This document shows positions 6,566 to 17,222 of a stretch of DNA of 64,000 bases, in pieces (positions within the stretch are counted from its first letter, which is position 1; the number at the start of each line of letters is the position of its first letter). The notes under the pieces were generated by a model. It searched no databases. It was not told the origin of the DNA and saw only the letters and a program-made list of their open reading frames with translations. A program made the translations under genes and the position numbers. The stretch is from Agriterribacter humi. GTDB lineage: Bacteria; Bacteroidota; Bacteroidia; Chitinophagales; Chitinophagaceae. Location: positions 496,001 through 560,000 of the forward strand of contig NZ_VOHQ01000001.1 of assembly GCF_009192765.1 (NCBI RefSeq). The letters are read 5' to 3'.

Positions 6566-9094
6566 TTACACCCCCGGCAACACCCGGGAAAGTTCAATTT
6601 TATTCTTTTGTTCTTTTTTATCCACCGTTAAAGAAAAAATTAAATTCCCTGACCGGTCACTCTTTGCTTTTAAATAAATTTTCCCATTTTTAAAAACTGA
6701 ATAGCTACTGCCAGGAGCCAGTGAGGATAGTTCATACGTTAATTTTACCGCGTTCGCTGACGACTTCACCCGCCATTTCCTGCTATCCGCATCCCATGCA
6801 TCAATGTACAGGTCAACAGCATTGTGTTTGCCGCGCGATACTTTCATAGCCGGGCTGGAATTATCCTTATGGAAGTATAATAGCTGACCTTTTTTTACCT
6901 CCATTCCAAAGTCTTGCGTACTGTGTATGGAAAATAAATCAGCGCTCAGTGAATAATCATTCTTTGAAAGCGACAAAGTATAATATTGATGCCTGAGCCA
7001 ATATTGGACCATAGTGCCGTTAAGCGCTTCCGTGAGGCTGGGATCAATATACAAACGATTGTACTTTGGCTGAATACCGTATATATTACGGTATAAACCA
7101 ACAACGGGCAATGCGTTATTGGCCAGTATGTCGCCGCCCTGACCTTCCTGCTTTCCGCGGCTATACCGCTGGTATGCCAATCCATCTTTCTCGTACTGAT
7201 TCAAAACATTCCTGATATATTTAACCGGAATTTCAGGATTGTGCTGTTTATAAGCCCGGGTACCTACTTCACCCCATCCAAGAAAAATATCCCCATTTTC
7301 ATAATTGGGAAAAGGATAATTCACATGCAGTCCTTCATCTTCCGCAAACGGGAAGAAGCTGATGGGCCACATAAAAAGATTTTCCTTTTCCATTAATGTT
7401 TCCACCTTATCCAATATCGCCTTCTGCCGGGTACTATCATCACAAATACGATAAGCTATAGCCATAAAATTTACGGGTGTAACAAGATTATTGCCATGTA
7501 CCCGGTCATCTTTATCGCGCCAGTAAACATACCACTGATTGCTTTCATCCCAAAAGCCGCCTTCCTTTGTTGACTGGTTAAACCGGCGTTTTAGTTTATC
7601 TGCAAGCAACAGGTACTGATCTGCCCGTGCATTGTCGCCCAATATTTTTTCTATTTCAGCCCAACTGGTCAGGGCATAATACATCTTGGCATTGAGGAAG
7701 GCATTTTCGTATGATGCCCAGATCACGTCTATCCAGTCGCTTCCTTTTTTTTCTTTGTATGAATCCGTCATTGCTTCTATTAACCCGTCATTGTCAGAAT
7801 CTCTGCGCAGCAAATAATCCAGTACCTTTTCACATTGGGATTTATGGGTTCTTACCCAGCTAAAATCACCATTCATGTGAAACAATTCTGCAACATTTAT
7901 TACCTGGTCGGTATTTGAATCCAGGAGCCTTCCCCACTGAGCCTCATAAAAGCCGTTTTTATCATAGGTGCCCGGCTCTTCATCCCCCTTGACATAAGCC
8001 CAGCGCGATTTAACACGGCCGTCTTTGGAAATAGCGTTATCGCGGTAGTAATCCAGGGTTTTTTGATAATTCTTAAGATAGTTCGAATCATTTATCCCAA
8101 GCCCCATCTGGGCAATCCATTGTTCGTGCAGCACCGCAAATCCCGCGCTGAGATGCCAGTTGTTAGAGCCAATAATGTTTTCATCAATAATACCCACCCG
8201 TGCAATGGTGTTGAGTACACTGCCTATGGACTTACCGTTGAATCCGGGAAAGTCTCCCCTGTAAAAATCCTTATCATAATCAAACGCCTTCAAACGATAG
8301 GTAATGCTTACTGTGCCGCTTGCTTCCAGGGTATCCCAGATGTCCTGCCGGTTTGCAATAAACCGGCTAAGCCCATGTTTTGTGGTAAGCCTGTTGTTAC
8401 TGGCTGTATAATGGAGTGTCCATTTGTTATCCGGCTGACGGCTGAAGCGTACGGCTACCTCTTGCTTTGGACTAACAGGATATATGCGAAGTCCGGATCT
8501 TTTATCTTTATTCCAAAGTGTAACGATACCGGTATGATTAGCAAGTGACGCATTGGGCTTATTAAAAAGTTTGCACCATGCTACGCCTCCTGTTCCCAGT
8601 AAAGCCCCCGTCCAGGTTTCCATATTATTAAATGACCATTGCGGAAAACCGGTGTCTTCTAATGTAAGTGTGCCGGGATATTTTCGTTCGATGGTCCAGT
8701 CTATATAATCAGCATAGGAATGAAATGTCCACTTTTCTTTGACCGGGTTATTTTTTTCACCATAATAAATACCGTCAATTAAAAGCCCGTTTTTTATAAC
8801 ACTTACTTCAGGTGCGGGAATATCTGACCGGGTATTGAACCATTCCCCTTTTAGTTTAACCGAGCTGAAAATACCTTCATCATTAGATACGGGTGTTTCA
8901 CCCGGTATCTGCACTTTATCTATTACACATTTTTTGTCGTAGTTAATATGCAAAACAAGATTACCATTCCGATCCTGCACTTTGACTGAGCGGTTCTTTT
9001 CATTTTCCTGTAATGCGGACTGGCTATGGACAGCCAGTTGCAGGTGTACAATCAGTATAAACAGGAAGTGCCTGATAGAAATATTATTGATCAT
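6566..9094 (-). CDS. Secreted six-hairpin (alpha/alpha)6 glycoside hydrolase, substrate unknown
   Basis: The 842-residue product has a clear signal peptide (HFLFILIVHLQLAVHSQS). An N-terminal beta-sandwich region of about 270 residues follows, then a long helical domain rich in Trp and acidic motifs: EAQWGRLLDSNTDQVINVAELF, RRDSDNDGLIEAMTDSYKEKKGSDWIDVIWASYENAFLNAKMYYAL, and GDIFLGWGEVGTRAY. A C-terminal beta domain ends it. This is the layout of six-hairpin glycosidases such as those of the GH78/GH63/GH94-like clans. I cannot assign a GH family by eye. It is the last gene of the SusCD/GH78 cluster and most likely trims side chains of the same glycan in the periplasm or at the surface. Confidence 0.65.
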   Translation of the reverse strand: MINNISIRHFLFILIVHLQLAVHSQSALQENEKNRSVKVQDRNGNLVLHINYDKKCVIDKVQIPGETPVSNDEGIFSSVKLKGEWFNTRSDIPAPEVSVIKNGLLIDGIYYGEKNNPVKEKWTFHSYADYIDWTIERKYPGTLTLEDTGFPQWSFNNMETWTGALLGTGGVAWCKLFNKPNASLANHTGIVTLWNKDKRSGLRIYPVSPKQEVAVRFSRQPDNKWTLHYTASNNRLTTKHGLSRFIANRQDIWDTLEASGTVSITYRLKAFDYDKDFYRGDFPGFNGKSIGSVLNTIARVGIIDENIIGSNNWHLSAGFAVLHEQWIAQMGLGINDSNYLKNYQKTLDYYRDNAISKDGRVKSRWAYVKGDEEPGTYDKNGFYEAQWGRLLDSNTDQVINVAELFHMNGDFSWVRTHKSQCEKVLDYLLRRDSDNDGLIEAMTDSYKEKKGSDWIDVIWASYENAFLNAKMYYALTSWAEIEKILGDNARADQYLLLADKLKRRFNQSTKEGGFWDESNQWYVYWRDKDDRVHGNNLVTPVNFMAIAYRICDDSTRQKAILDKVETLMEKENLFMWPISFFPFAEDEGLHVNYPFPNYENGDIFLGWGEVGTRAYKQHNPEIPVKYIRNVLNQYEKDGLAYQRYSRGKQEGQGGDILANNALPVVGLYRNIYGIQPKYNRLYIDPSLTEALNGTMVQYWLRHQYYTLSLSKNDYSLSADLFSIHSTQDFGMEVKKGQLLYFHKDNSSPAMKVSRGKHNAVDLYIDAWDADSRKWRVKSSANAVKLTYELSSLAPGSSYSVFKNGKIYLKAKSDRSGNLIFSLTVDKKEQKNKIELSRVLPGV

Positions 9095-9249
9095 GGTAAA
9101 GAAATTAAATCAAAGATTTTGGTATCGTACAACAAAGAAAAACAACAGGAAATCATCGGGAGCGATCTCCCGTTGTTTAAAGCTGCTTTCTATCAATAGC
9201 CTGGACTCTGTTCCGGTTTTTTTGCGCTGCATTTCCAGCCCACCTTTTT

Positions 9250-12054
9250 TTATTTTTTAACATAAATATTATAATCGCCGGATCCCAGGTTGAGTACTAT
9301 GCGGCCGGTTACTTTGTCTTTCCCTGAATCAATGGTTTTCATTAAAGGCTTACCATCCAGGATGATATTTTTTTCAGTACCAACCGGAATATATACTGAA
9401 GCCGTTGTATTAGGCGGAATGGTAAAATTCCAGTTAAATGCTTCTTCATCTTTTCTCCACCTGCTTGATACTACACCGTATAATGATTTAAAAGAAGCAT
9501 CAACAAATTTAAGATCACCTACAGGTTCCGGCTTTAAGATAATATGTTTGAAACCCGGACGTTCAGGATCATAATTTATACCGCCCAGCGTTTGATAGCA
9601 CCATGCTTCAAAATTACCGGAAAGTATTTTTTGACTCTCTCCATTCATACCGGGCCCCGTAGTATCGGAGTTCCACAATTCCCAACTGGTGGTTGCCCCT
9701 TTGGATATCATATACCCCCAGCTTGGCAGATCTGTTCGTGTTGCAATGGTATATGCTACTTCAGGATGCCCCACATTCGTTAGCACCTGCATCTGCCATT
9801 GCATACCAATCAATCCAACAGAGGTATGTCCCTTCCTTGTCTGCATAATATCTTTCACCAGATTATTTACTACTTTTTCTTTATACGCATCGGGCACAAG
9901 TCCAAATGCCAGCGGAAGCACATAAGCGCATTGCGACCCGCTCTGGTAAATACCATTTTGTTTGTCCAGGAAACGGTCATTAAAAGCTGTATACATTTTA
10001 TCTGCCAATTCCTTAAAATATAATTCATCTTCCTTGTTACCCAATATTTTCGCGGCTCTTTGAATTATCCTTGCATTATTGTATATATAGGCCGTTCCCA
10101 TTAATGCCTTCGGTGTTTGTTCACCCGAACCACCCATGTTTATGGCATTCACCCAATCTCCATAATCGCAGTGATCAGTAGTAAAGTCTGCCTTGAGGTA
10201 CGCGTTTTTAGTGAACAGCACAAAGCGCTTCATCATCTGGTAGTTGTCTTTCAAAATGCGCTCATCACCATAAAAGTTATAAAACCAATCGGGTATAATG
10301 GTTGCTACACTGGGCCAAAGAATACCTTTTCCGTTAAAGGTCCAATAAGGAGGAAGGATCTCCTGCAGGCTTCCATCGCTACCCTGATGTGTTCTGTAGT
10401 TGTGTAAGAAATGATCGTAAAACCTTGCCACATTAAATACCCATCCTTCGCTTTCAGAGGTTTTGGCAGGATGCCCGCTCCAGGGCATACGTTCATCCCT
10501 GTCTGGCTCCATAGGTAAACTCCTGTTCTGCATCCTGGTACCCCATTTCGCATTTAAATAAACACGATTTAATAATTCGTTTGAAGAAGAGAACATGCCT
10601 GTCTTTTCAAAATCAGTATGCGTAACAAGCCCTTCAAAATTGCTAATATCAGGAATTCCCGGAAAACCTTCTACCTGCACCCACCGCGTAGCGTTTCCAC
10701 GAAACCGTGGATGCCAGTCTTCTTCTCCCTCTCCTTTTAAAGTATATTTATCCATATTCAACGCACTGCGATCGTTCTGATACTTCAACGTACCATCGGG
10801 CAAAACATTAAAACTAGAATGCAGGTTTACTGTAGTACCGCGGGCACCTTTTACTTTTAACCGGATAACGCCGTAAAAAGACTGACCAAAATCTACCATC
10901 CATACACCCGGCTTTGGCTGTAAAATTCTTCTGGGATGAAGCGTTTCGGTTACCCGTATGGGTTCAATCATCTGCGCTTCCATCTTCCCTCCGGGGCTTG
11001 GCATCATCTGCGCAGGCTTCCATTTGCTGTCGTCAAATCCTGGCGCAGACCATCCCGGCATTTCCAGCCGGGCATCGTATTCTTCCCCATCATATTCATT
11101 GCTTGCACGAACAGGTCCATCGGCTGTAGCTTTCCATTTATTGTCAGATCCGATAATTTCTTTTGTTCCGTCTTCGTATTCAACATGCAACTGCATCAAT
11201 AATCTCGGGTATCCATAATTGTGCATGGGAACAGGCACTTTTATCCTGGGCGCAAAAAACCTGCCGTTACTCAGCACCACTCCCATTGCATTGTTTCCCT
11301 GTTTCATTTCGCCTGTCATATCAAAACTAACATACAGCAGCCTCTCATTATACCCCGACAATGCCGGGTTCATGAGTTGGTCGCTAATGCGTTTGCCATT
11401 CATATATAAATCAAAAAAGCCTACACCGCATACATAGGCTGTAGCGCGTGATACTTTTTTTTGTACTGCAAACTCACGGCGCAACATTCTTGATGCCAGG
11501 CGGCGATGCTCTGTTACCGTATCTTTGATTTCGGCATCACCATTCAATCCGATCCAGCTTCCGGTCCATTCTTTTTGATCGAGTAATCCCATTGTCCACA
11601 AAGCAGGTTCGCTCCAATCGGAAACCACCTCTTTTCCGTTACCTGATTTTGTCCACACCCTTACTTTCCAGTAGCAGCGCATTTCAGAACGAAGTGCCTT
11701 CCCTATAGCCCCGCCCTGCACAGCCTCTCCATAAGTTATATGTGTAGAATTTTCAGACGCTACTTTTTTGGAATCCCACAGATCGCCCTTATTCATCTTT
11801 AATAATGCCGGAGATGATGCCACCAATACCTGGTATCCTGTTTGCTTAATATCCGTCAAACTGTTTCCTTCAGGCGGCTTAATGATCCAGCCGAGGCTGG
11901 GTTTCACCATATCAATGCCAAGGGGGTTATCAAGATATTCACAACGCAGCTCAGTTACAGCCAATGCCTGTTCTTTAAAACCCGGCACCAACGCAAAGCT
12001 GACCATTGCCAACAGGAAAGCGCATATGATATTTTGGTATCTGTTTCTCATCAA
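9250..12054 (-). CDS. GH78 alpha-L-rhamnosidase
   Basis: The product (934 residues) begins with a signal peptide, then TELRCEYLDNPLGIDMVKPSLGWII, the family's standard opening. The domain order follows GH78: N-terminal beta-sandwich domains, a rhamnosidase domain around residues 190-370, a concanavalin-like domain to about 485, the (alpha/alpha)6 catalytic domain, and a C-terminal beta domain ending in NIYVKK. RDER at 519-522 inside MEPDRDERMPWSGHP matches the acidic catalytic signature of GH78. The enzyme hydrolyses terminal alpha-L-rhamnose from pectin side chains, rhamnogalacturonan or plant glycosides. It is separated from SusD by a hairpin with a T-tract that may lower its expression relative to susCD. 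Confidence 0.88.
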   Translation of the reverse strand: MMRNRYQNIICAFLLAMVSFALVPGFKEQALAVTELRCEYLDNPLGIDMVKPSLGWIIKPPEGNSLTDIKQTGYQVLVASSPALLKMNKGDLWDSKKVASENSTHITYGEAVQGGAIGKALRSEMRCYWKVRVWTKSGNGKEVVSDWSEPALWTMGLLDQKEWTGSWIGLNGDAEIKDTVTEHRRLASRMLRREFAVQKKVSRATAYVCGVGFFDLYMNGKRISDQLMNPALSGYNERLLYVSFDMTGEMKQGNNAMGVVLSNGRFFAPRIKVPVPMHNYGYPRLLMQLHVEYEDGTKEIIGSDNKWKATADGPVRASNEYDGEEYDARLEMPGWSAPGFDDSKWKPAQMMPSPGGKMEAQMIEPIRVTETLHPRRILQPKPGVWMVDFGQSFYGVIRLKVKGARGTTVNLHSSFNVLPDGTLKYQNDRSALNMDKYTLKGEGEEDWHPRFRGNATRWVQVEGFPGIPDISNFEGLVTHTDFEKTGMFSSSNELLNRVYLNAKWGTRMQNRSLPMEPDRDERMPWSGHPAKTSESEGWVFNVARFYDHFLHNYRTHQGSDGSLQEILPPYWTFNGKGILWPSVATIIPDWFYNFYGDERILKDNYQMMKRFVLFTKNAYLKADFTTDHCDYGDWVNAINMGGSGEQTPKALMGTAYIYNNARIIQRAAKILGNKEDELYFKELADKMYTAFNDRFLDKQNGIYQSGSQCAYVLPLAFGLVPDAYKEKVVNNLVKDIMQTRKGHTSVGLIGMQWQMQVLTNVGHPEVAYTIATRTDLPSWGYMISKGATTSWELWNSDTTGPGMNGESQKILSGNFEAWCYQTLGGINYDPERPGFKHIILKPEPVGDLKFVDASFKSLYGVVSSRWRKDEEAFNWNFTIPPNTTASVYIPVGTEKNIILDGKPLMKTIDSGKDKVTGRIVLNLGSGDYNIYVKK

Positions 12055-12136
12055 CTCAATTTTATAATGCTATTAAAGAGGATTGTTTCCATCGATAAAG
12101 CGTAGCATGCAGGATTTTGATTATTCCGTATGCTCT

Positions 12137-12178
12137 AAAAAGATAACAGGAAATAATTGTTACATTATCTCCTGTTAT
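12137..12178 (-). terminator. Intercistronic hairpin with T-tract between susD and the rhamnosidase gene
   Basis: A 14-bp stem with a single mismatch (12143-12156 against 12165-12178, ATAACAGGAAATAA / TTATCTCCTGTTAT) has an eight-base loop. On the minus strand it is followed by CTTTTT. It lies 18 bases after the susD stop. As a terminator or attenuator it would let susCD be transcribed more than the glycosidase genes. Confidence 0.7.
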
Positions 12179-12195
12179 TTACCGTGCCGTTGATA

Positions 12196-13743
12196 CTAAT
12201 AGCCTGTATTCTGAACCAGGGTTTTATTGATTTGTATTTCTCTTGCCGGAATAGGATAAACTAATTTTTCCGGCGTTACAGTAAAGGCTGCGGGCAATAT
12301 CCAGCCGTAGATAGCTTTTAAGCGGGTTCCTTTGGCTGTAATTGTTTCGATTGCTTTACCAGTGCGGATCAGATCGAGCCAGCGATGATTTTCGAACGCC
12401 AGTTCGTGACGCATCTCGTTGGCAATATTTTCTTTGGTGGCTACACCCAGATCATCCAACCCTGCCCTGTCGCGCACCTTATTAAGATAAGGCAGCGCCT
12501 CAGGTTCTCTGCCTTGTTCTGCCAAACATTCAGCCAGTAATAATAACGCTCCCGAATACCTGAAGACAGGAAAGTTGTCTGGTGTATTGAAAGACACTGC
12601 ATAAGGCGGATGAAAATATTTTTTTACCATATACCTGAAACTGGTGCCTGGCGTTGGCGTATAACCTACAGGACTCTTCATTTCTGTAATGGTAAAGTCT
12701 TCCACGCCACTGATGGTGCCTTCTACCACAGCAACAGATGCAGGCAGCCTTTCATCGTTGGCTTCATAAGATTCAACCATTTCATCTGTTGGCACATTCC
12801 ATCCGCTGAAGATATTCATGCGGCCTCCGTCAAAGCCCATGATCAACTGTGGATTGGTTGCCTTTGGCATAAACTGCCATGCAAACTGGCTTTGCTGCCC
12901 GCTCACTAAATCCGACATATACTGCACATCGAATATAGATTCGCTGTGATTTTTATTGGCAGGGTCAAATACATCTTCGTAGTCGTTAAGCAACGAATAA
13001 TTCATATTGGTGATATCCTTTAATTCCTGTTCGGCTTTCGGGTAATCACGCACAGGCTGTGTCATGTATACATAGGCCAGCAACATTTTTGCAGCGCCTT
13101 TGCTTGCACGGCCCGTTTGGGGAAAACTGGTAACGGTTGGCAATAGCGGAATAGCTGTTGCAAGGTCTGTCTTTATTTGAGTATATATCTCATCAACCGT
13201 ATTACGGGGTTTAAAGGATTCTTCTGCATTCTGGATCTGTTCAAGGTGCAAAGGCACACCGCCGTAGTGCGTAACCAGGTCAAAATAATAGAAAGCTCTC
13301 AGGAACATAGCTTCACCCATGAGGGTATCTTTTGCACCCTGCGACAGGAAGTCGCTGTTTGTAAGCTGGTTGAGTATGGTATTTACTCTCGAAATACCAG
13401 CATAATCACTGCCCCACCTGTTGCCGGGCGAATTGGGGGTAGCACTTGATTGCGCGTTATTCGTAAACTGTGAATAAGCTTCCCTGTGAGGTTCAAAGCC
13501 GCGGTTGGCCTGGTAAATAGTAAAGAAGGTGTTGTCCGACCTCATTTCGTCCTCATAAACACCTATAATAGCTACATCGCGTAAGGGAACATATGCCGCG
13601 TTCATCGCCTGCATGAACTGGGTACGGTCTTTAAAAAAGGATGCTGAGCTCAATGATGTAGGCGGGGTAAGGTTTAAGAAATCCTTGCTGCAGGAAGAAA
13701 GGAAAACCGCCGATATGATTGCTAATAATATTTTATTCTTCAT
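12196..13743 (-). CDS. SusD/RagB-family outer-membrane glycan-binding lipoprotein
   Basis: The 515-residue protein starts with a lipoprotein signal (LLAIISAVFLSSCSKDFLNLTPP), with Cys18 as the likely lipidated residue. SusD-family landmarks follow: GEAMFLRAFYYFDLVTHYGGVPLHLE, RASKGAAKMLLAYVYM, and the C-terminal RYSGALLLLAECLAEQGREPEALPYLNKVRDRAGL and NEMRHELAFENHRWLDLIRTG. SusD proteins cap the SusC transporter and deliver glycans to it. The gene starts 24 bases after the susC stop, a typical tight pair. The ligand is probably the rhamnose-containing glycan attacked by the downstream enzymes. Confidence 0.92.
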   Translation of the reverse strand: MKNKILLAIISAVFLSSCSKDFLNLTPPTSLSSASFFKDRTQFMQAMNAAYVPLRDVAIIGVYEDEMRSDNTFFTIYQANRGFEPHREAYSQFTNNAQSSATPNSPGNRWGSDYAGISRVNTILNQLTNSDFLSQGAKDTLMGEAMFLRAFYYFDLVTHYGGVPLHLEQIQNAEESFKPRNTVDEIYTQIKTDLATAIPLLPTVTSFPQTGRASKGAAKMLLAYVYMTQPVRDYPKAEQELKDITNMNYSLLNDYEDVFDPANKNHSESIFDVQYMSDLVSGQQSQFAWQFMPKATNPQLIMGFDGGRMNIFSGWNVPTDEMVESYEANDERLPASVAVVEGTISGVEDFTITEMKSPVGYTPTPGTSFRYMVKKYFHPPYAVSFNTPDNFPVFRYSGALLLLAECLAEQGREPEALPYLNKVRDRAGLDDLGVATKENIANEMRHELAFENHRWLDLIRTGKAIETITAKGTRLKAIYGWILPAAFTVTPEKLVYPIPAREIQINKTLVQNTGY

Positions 13744-13767
13744 ATAATGAGAGTTTAAGTGTAGGTT

Positions 13768-16700
13768 TTAAAATTGAACGTTTACACCTAATGTATATAC
13801 TTTGGCTATAGGGAATGCCGTAAAGTCGCGACCTAACCTTAAGCCATCTAAACCATTCAAACTAATTTCAGGGTTCATTCCCGGATATTTAGTAAACATA
13901 AATGGATTTTGAGTGGTAAAATAAACGCGAACACTTTTTATTGTTGCATTGGTGTTGAGCGGTACACGGTAGCCTAATGTAATATTTTTAACTGCAAGAT
14001 AAGTACCACTGAACACCTGCCTTGTAGTAAAGTTTCTGAAATCAGCAGTAGTACCCGCCCTGGTTCTGGGATAAATGCCATCACCGGGATCTTCTTCAGA
14101 CCTCCACCTGTTGACTACGCCTTTTCTAACATTAAATACGCCATCAAGGTTTTCTGTTGATTGAAAGGCATCATCCGCAATATCGTTTCCTACGGAACCC
14201 GAAACCATTACGCTGAAGTCAAAATTCCTGTACTCCAGGCTGTTGGTCATACCAAACAAAAAGTCGGGATTGGGATTGCCGATCCAGGTTCTGTCATTGG
14301 CGTCAATTTTTCCGTCAGGTTTTCCGTCAGGACCGCCAACATCTGCAAACCGTGCAGTACCCACCATTGATGTAGAATTGTGCGGCTGTGCTTCCCATTC
14401 CTGCTGTGTCATGTAAACACCGGTGTTGATATAACCATAAAACATCCCTATTGGCATACCAACAGCAGTCCTGTTGTCATCCCAATATTCCTGGTAACCG
14501 CCTATAGGCGCATCATTGGTTCCCAGTTTTTTAACAATGTTTTTGGGTATGGAAATATTGAAATTTGTGTTCCATGTGAGTGCCCCGGTCAGATTCCTGG
14601 TATCAATGGTAAATTCATGACCCCAGAAATCAAAGCGGCCGATATTGGAAGTAATGGTAGAAAAACCGGATTGTACAGGGATGTCAATTCCATATAGTAA
14701 ACCATCCGTTTTTTTACGATAGTAGTCGTATGCAAATGAAATACGGTTATTCAATAACGACACATCCAGACCTATATCATATCCTTCTGTAGTTTCCCAG
14801 GTTAAGTTAGCATTGCCAATACCATTTAAAGCACTTCCTGATGCCAGTTGATTATTGAATACATAATTGGATTGGGCTACGCCTGCCAGGTAAGTATAAT
14901 AACCAATATTATTGTTGCCTACTTTACCCCAGCTACCTCTAAGCTTAAGGAAGTTTATGGCGCTGATACCACCCATAAATTTTTCATCCGATACTACCCA
15001 ACCGGCAGAAACAGACGGAAAGGTACCGTACCTGTTGTTGGTTCCGAACTTTGACGAGCCATCGCTTCTAAGTGCAACCGATAAAATGTATTTACCATCA
15101 TAGTTGTAATTTACCCTGCCTATATATGACAATACCGAGTAATCGTTAGCGCTTACTGTACCAATTCTGGTAGCCGCTACGTTCAGCCATTCAATGTTAT
15201 TGTCAGGGAATTGCGAACCATTGATACCGCTGTTTTCAAACGTAACTTTTTGTGCAGTATAGCCTGCAAACGCTTCGATGTTATGCTTTTCAAACAACTG
15301 CCTGGTATAAGTGAGCGTATTTTCAGTCATCCATGATGTAAAGCTGCTGGTATTGTAACTGGCCGATGCAGAGGCAGCCGGTTGAGGACCGCCCAGGATA
15401 GTTGAAGGCCTGAATGTCCTGTTAATTGTATTATTAATATTAACGTTGATGCTACTTTTGAACTCAAGTCCGTCAATTATTTTATACGCACCGTAGGCAC
15501 TACCTATGAGCGTTAATGATTTATTGGGATTAACGGTTTCCATTAACACCTTGTAATAGTTTGGAGTGGAGAACATGCCCGGAGGAGCGAACCCGATGGG
15601 GTAGGTTCCATCATCATTTTTGTATTTCAGCGCCGGATCACTCAGGTAGGCTACCTGTATAATATTACGACCATTACCAAGACCAGGTGTAATATTATCT
15701 GTTTGATGCGTAATACCCGCGTTCAAACCAAATGTAAGTTTATCTGAAGCGTAAAACGTGTTATTGGTTGATGCTGTAAACCTCTTGGAATTTTGATTGA
15801 TCATTACTCCATCCTGGTTATTGTAGCTTACGCCTACTACTGATCTTACAAACTTACTACCCGATGAAAGCGATAAACTGTAATTCTGGATAAGTGCATC
15901 TCTCAACAATACATCAAACCAGTTGGTTCCTTTAGATGGATCAATCTGTTCAGGATTCTGGTATTGTGCCGGCACGCCACCGGTATAGCCTTCATATCTC
16001 GCAGCGTCTTCGTAATATTCTTTTTTGAACTGTGCAAATTCACGTGCATCCATTAAATCGGGCTTGCCGCGGTTTGAAACGGTTTGCACACCTACATAGC
16101 TCGTGAATTGTATGTTGCGCTGACCCGCTTTAGCCTGACGGGTGGTGATCAATAATACGCCGTTAGCAGCTCTTGAACCATAAAGCGAAGATGCTGCCGC
16201 GTCTTTAAGCACGCTCACCGATTCAATCATATCCGGATCAATGGCATTCAATCCGCTTTCAATAGGGAACCCGTCTACTACAATCAATGGATTATTACCT
16301 GCATTAATAGATGCCGCACCACGTATACGGATGGCCATATTAGCACCCGGCTGCCCGGTGTTCTGATTAATTTGAACCCCGGCTAAGCGGCCTTGTAATT
16401 TTTGTCCTACATTGGTAACCGGCAAGTCTTTTAATTCTTTGGCACTGATATTACTAATGGCGCCGGTTATTTCTCTCTTTTTCTGTGTACCATAGCTGAC
16501 TACTACTACTTCGCTGAGGTTTTGTGATACTGCGCTCATAGTAATATTAATGTCGTTGTCATCGTTAATCACTACGGTTTGTGAATTGTAACTTGTAAAG
16601 CTGAATACCAAAGAAGCGCCCTTAACAGCTTCAATAGTAAAAGCACCCGCATTGTTGGTTTTGGTAGCTTTGTTGGTACCCTGAACCGTTACAGTAACAC

Positions 16701-16851
16701 CGACCAAAGGATTTCCGTCTGCCAAATCGGCAACTATACCGGAAACTTTTAAAAGGTTCTGAGCGGAAGAATAACTGTGAAAGCCGAGTAGTACAATCAA
16801 TATCATGCTACACATCTTCCAGGACGGGAATGGCAATCCTCGTTTTTTCAT
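13768..16851 (-). CDS. SusC/RagA-family TonB-dependent glycan transporter
   Basis: I place the start at the ATG at 16849-16851 (MKKRGLPFPSWKM...), which gives a 1027-residue protein with a proper signal peptide ending in SSAQ. A longer frame from 16977 adds 42 residues with no signal character. A carboxypeptidase-like regulatory domain follows (LLKVSGIVADLADGNPLVGVTVTV), then the SusC plug motif SEVVVVSYGTQKKREITGAI and the plug repeats ending LYGSRAANGVLLITT. The long beta-barrel ends in an aromatic C-terminus (LGVNVQF). It imports oligosaccharides across the outer membrane using TonB-ExbBD energy. It is paired with SusD downstream. Confidence 0.93.
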   Translation of the reverse strand: MKKRGLPFPSWKMCSMILIVLLGFHSYSSAQNLLKVSGIVADLADGNPLVGVTVTVQGTNKATKTNNAGAFTIEAVKGASLVFSFTSYNSQTVVINDDNDINITMSAVSQNLSEVVVVSYGTQKKREITGAISNISAKELKDLPVTNVGQKLQGRLAGVQINQNTGQPGANMAIRIRGAASINAGNNPLIVVDGFPIESGLNAIDPDMIESVSVLKDAAASSLYGSRAANGVLLITTRQAKAGQRNIQFTSYVGVQTVSNRGKPDLMDAREFAQFKKEYYEDAARYEGYTGGVPAQYQNPEQIDPSKGTNWFDVLLRDALIQNYSLSLSSGSKFVRSVVGVSYNNQDGVMINQNSKRFTASTNNTFYASDKLTFGLNAGITHQTDNITPGLGNGRNIIQVAYLSDPALKYKNDDGTYPIGFAPPGMFSTPNYYKVLMETVNPNKSLTLIGSAYGAYKIIDGLEFKSSINVNINNTINRTFRPSTILGGPQPAASASASYNTSSFTSWMTENTLTYTRQLFEKHNIEAFAGYTAQKVTFENSGINGSQFPDNNIEWLNVAATRIGTVSANDYSVLSYIGRVNYNYDGKYILSVALRSDGSSKFGTNNRYGTFPSVSAGWVVSDEKFMGGISAINFLKLRGSWGKVGNNNIGYYTYLAGVAQSNYVFNNQLASGSALNGIGNANLTWETTEGYDIGLDVSLLNNRISFAYDYYRKKTDGLLYGIDIPVQSGFSTITSNIGRFDFWGHEFTIDTRNLTGALTWNTNFNISIPKNIVKKLGTNDAPIGGYQEYWDDNRTAVGMPIGMFYGYINTGVYMTQQEWEAQPHNSTSMVGTARFADVGGPDGKPDGKIDANDRTWIGNPNPDFLFGMTNSLEYRNFDFSVMVSGSVGNDIADDAFQSTENLDGVFNVRKGVVNRWRSEEDPGDGIYPRTRAGTTADFRNFTTRQVFSGTYLAVKNITLGYRVPLNTNATIKSVRVYFTTQNPFMFTKYPGMNPEISLNGLDGLRLGRDFTAFPIAKVYTLGVNVQF

Positions 16852-17222
16852 AATAACTAGTTTTTGTTTTTTTACAGATTTGTTGCTGCGTTGTGAAAGT
16901 GAGTTTTGGAATAAAGGAAATATTAATGTGCTAAAATTACTGTAATGATAATTGAGTTGAAATGGACATCCTGACAATTCATTTATACTTTTTGATTGTT
17001 GATTGTTTTATTGTTAAAACAGCATAAAAAATTATTGTTCAGCACTACTTATTAAGAGTGTTAAAATTCCTGATTGCCGCTCTATCAAAGCTGATTAATT
17101 AAAATAAGGTCCTGCCCTACTTTGATGAAGATGAGATTTGATGAACAGATTTTTTATTGTCTGATTCTACCAGGCGAACAGAATGCGGCTATATTATTTA
17201 GAGACTATCTAACATTATATAT
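16852..17222 (-). promoter_or_regulatory. AT-rich leader region of susC with a small inverted repeat
   Basis: This 371-base gap precedes susC and contains no gene. It is very AT-rich. A hairpin-like repeat GTTTTA-TTGT-TAAAAC lies at 17005-17020. Because the neighbouring aldolase gene ends at 17223, susC probably has its own promoter here, but I could not find a convincing TAnnTTTG box in the right register. Confidence 0.35.
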
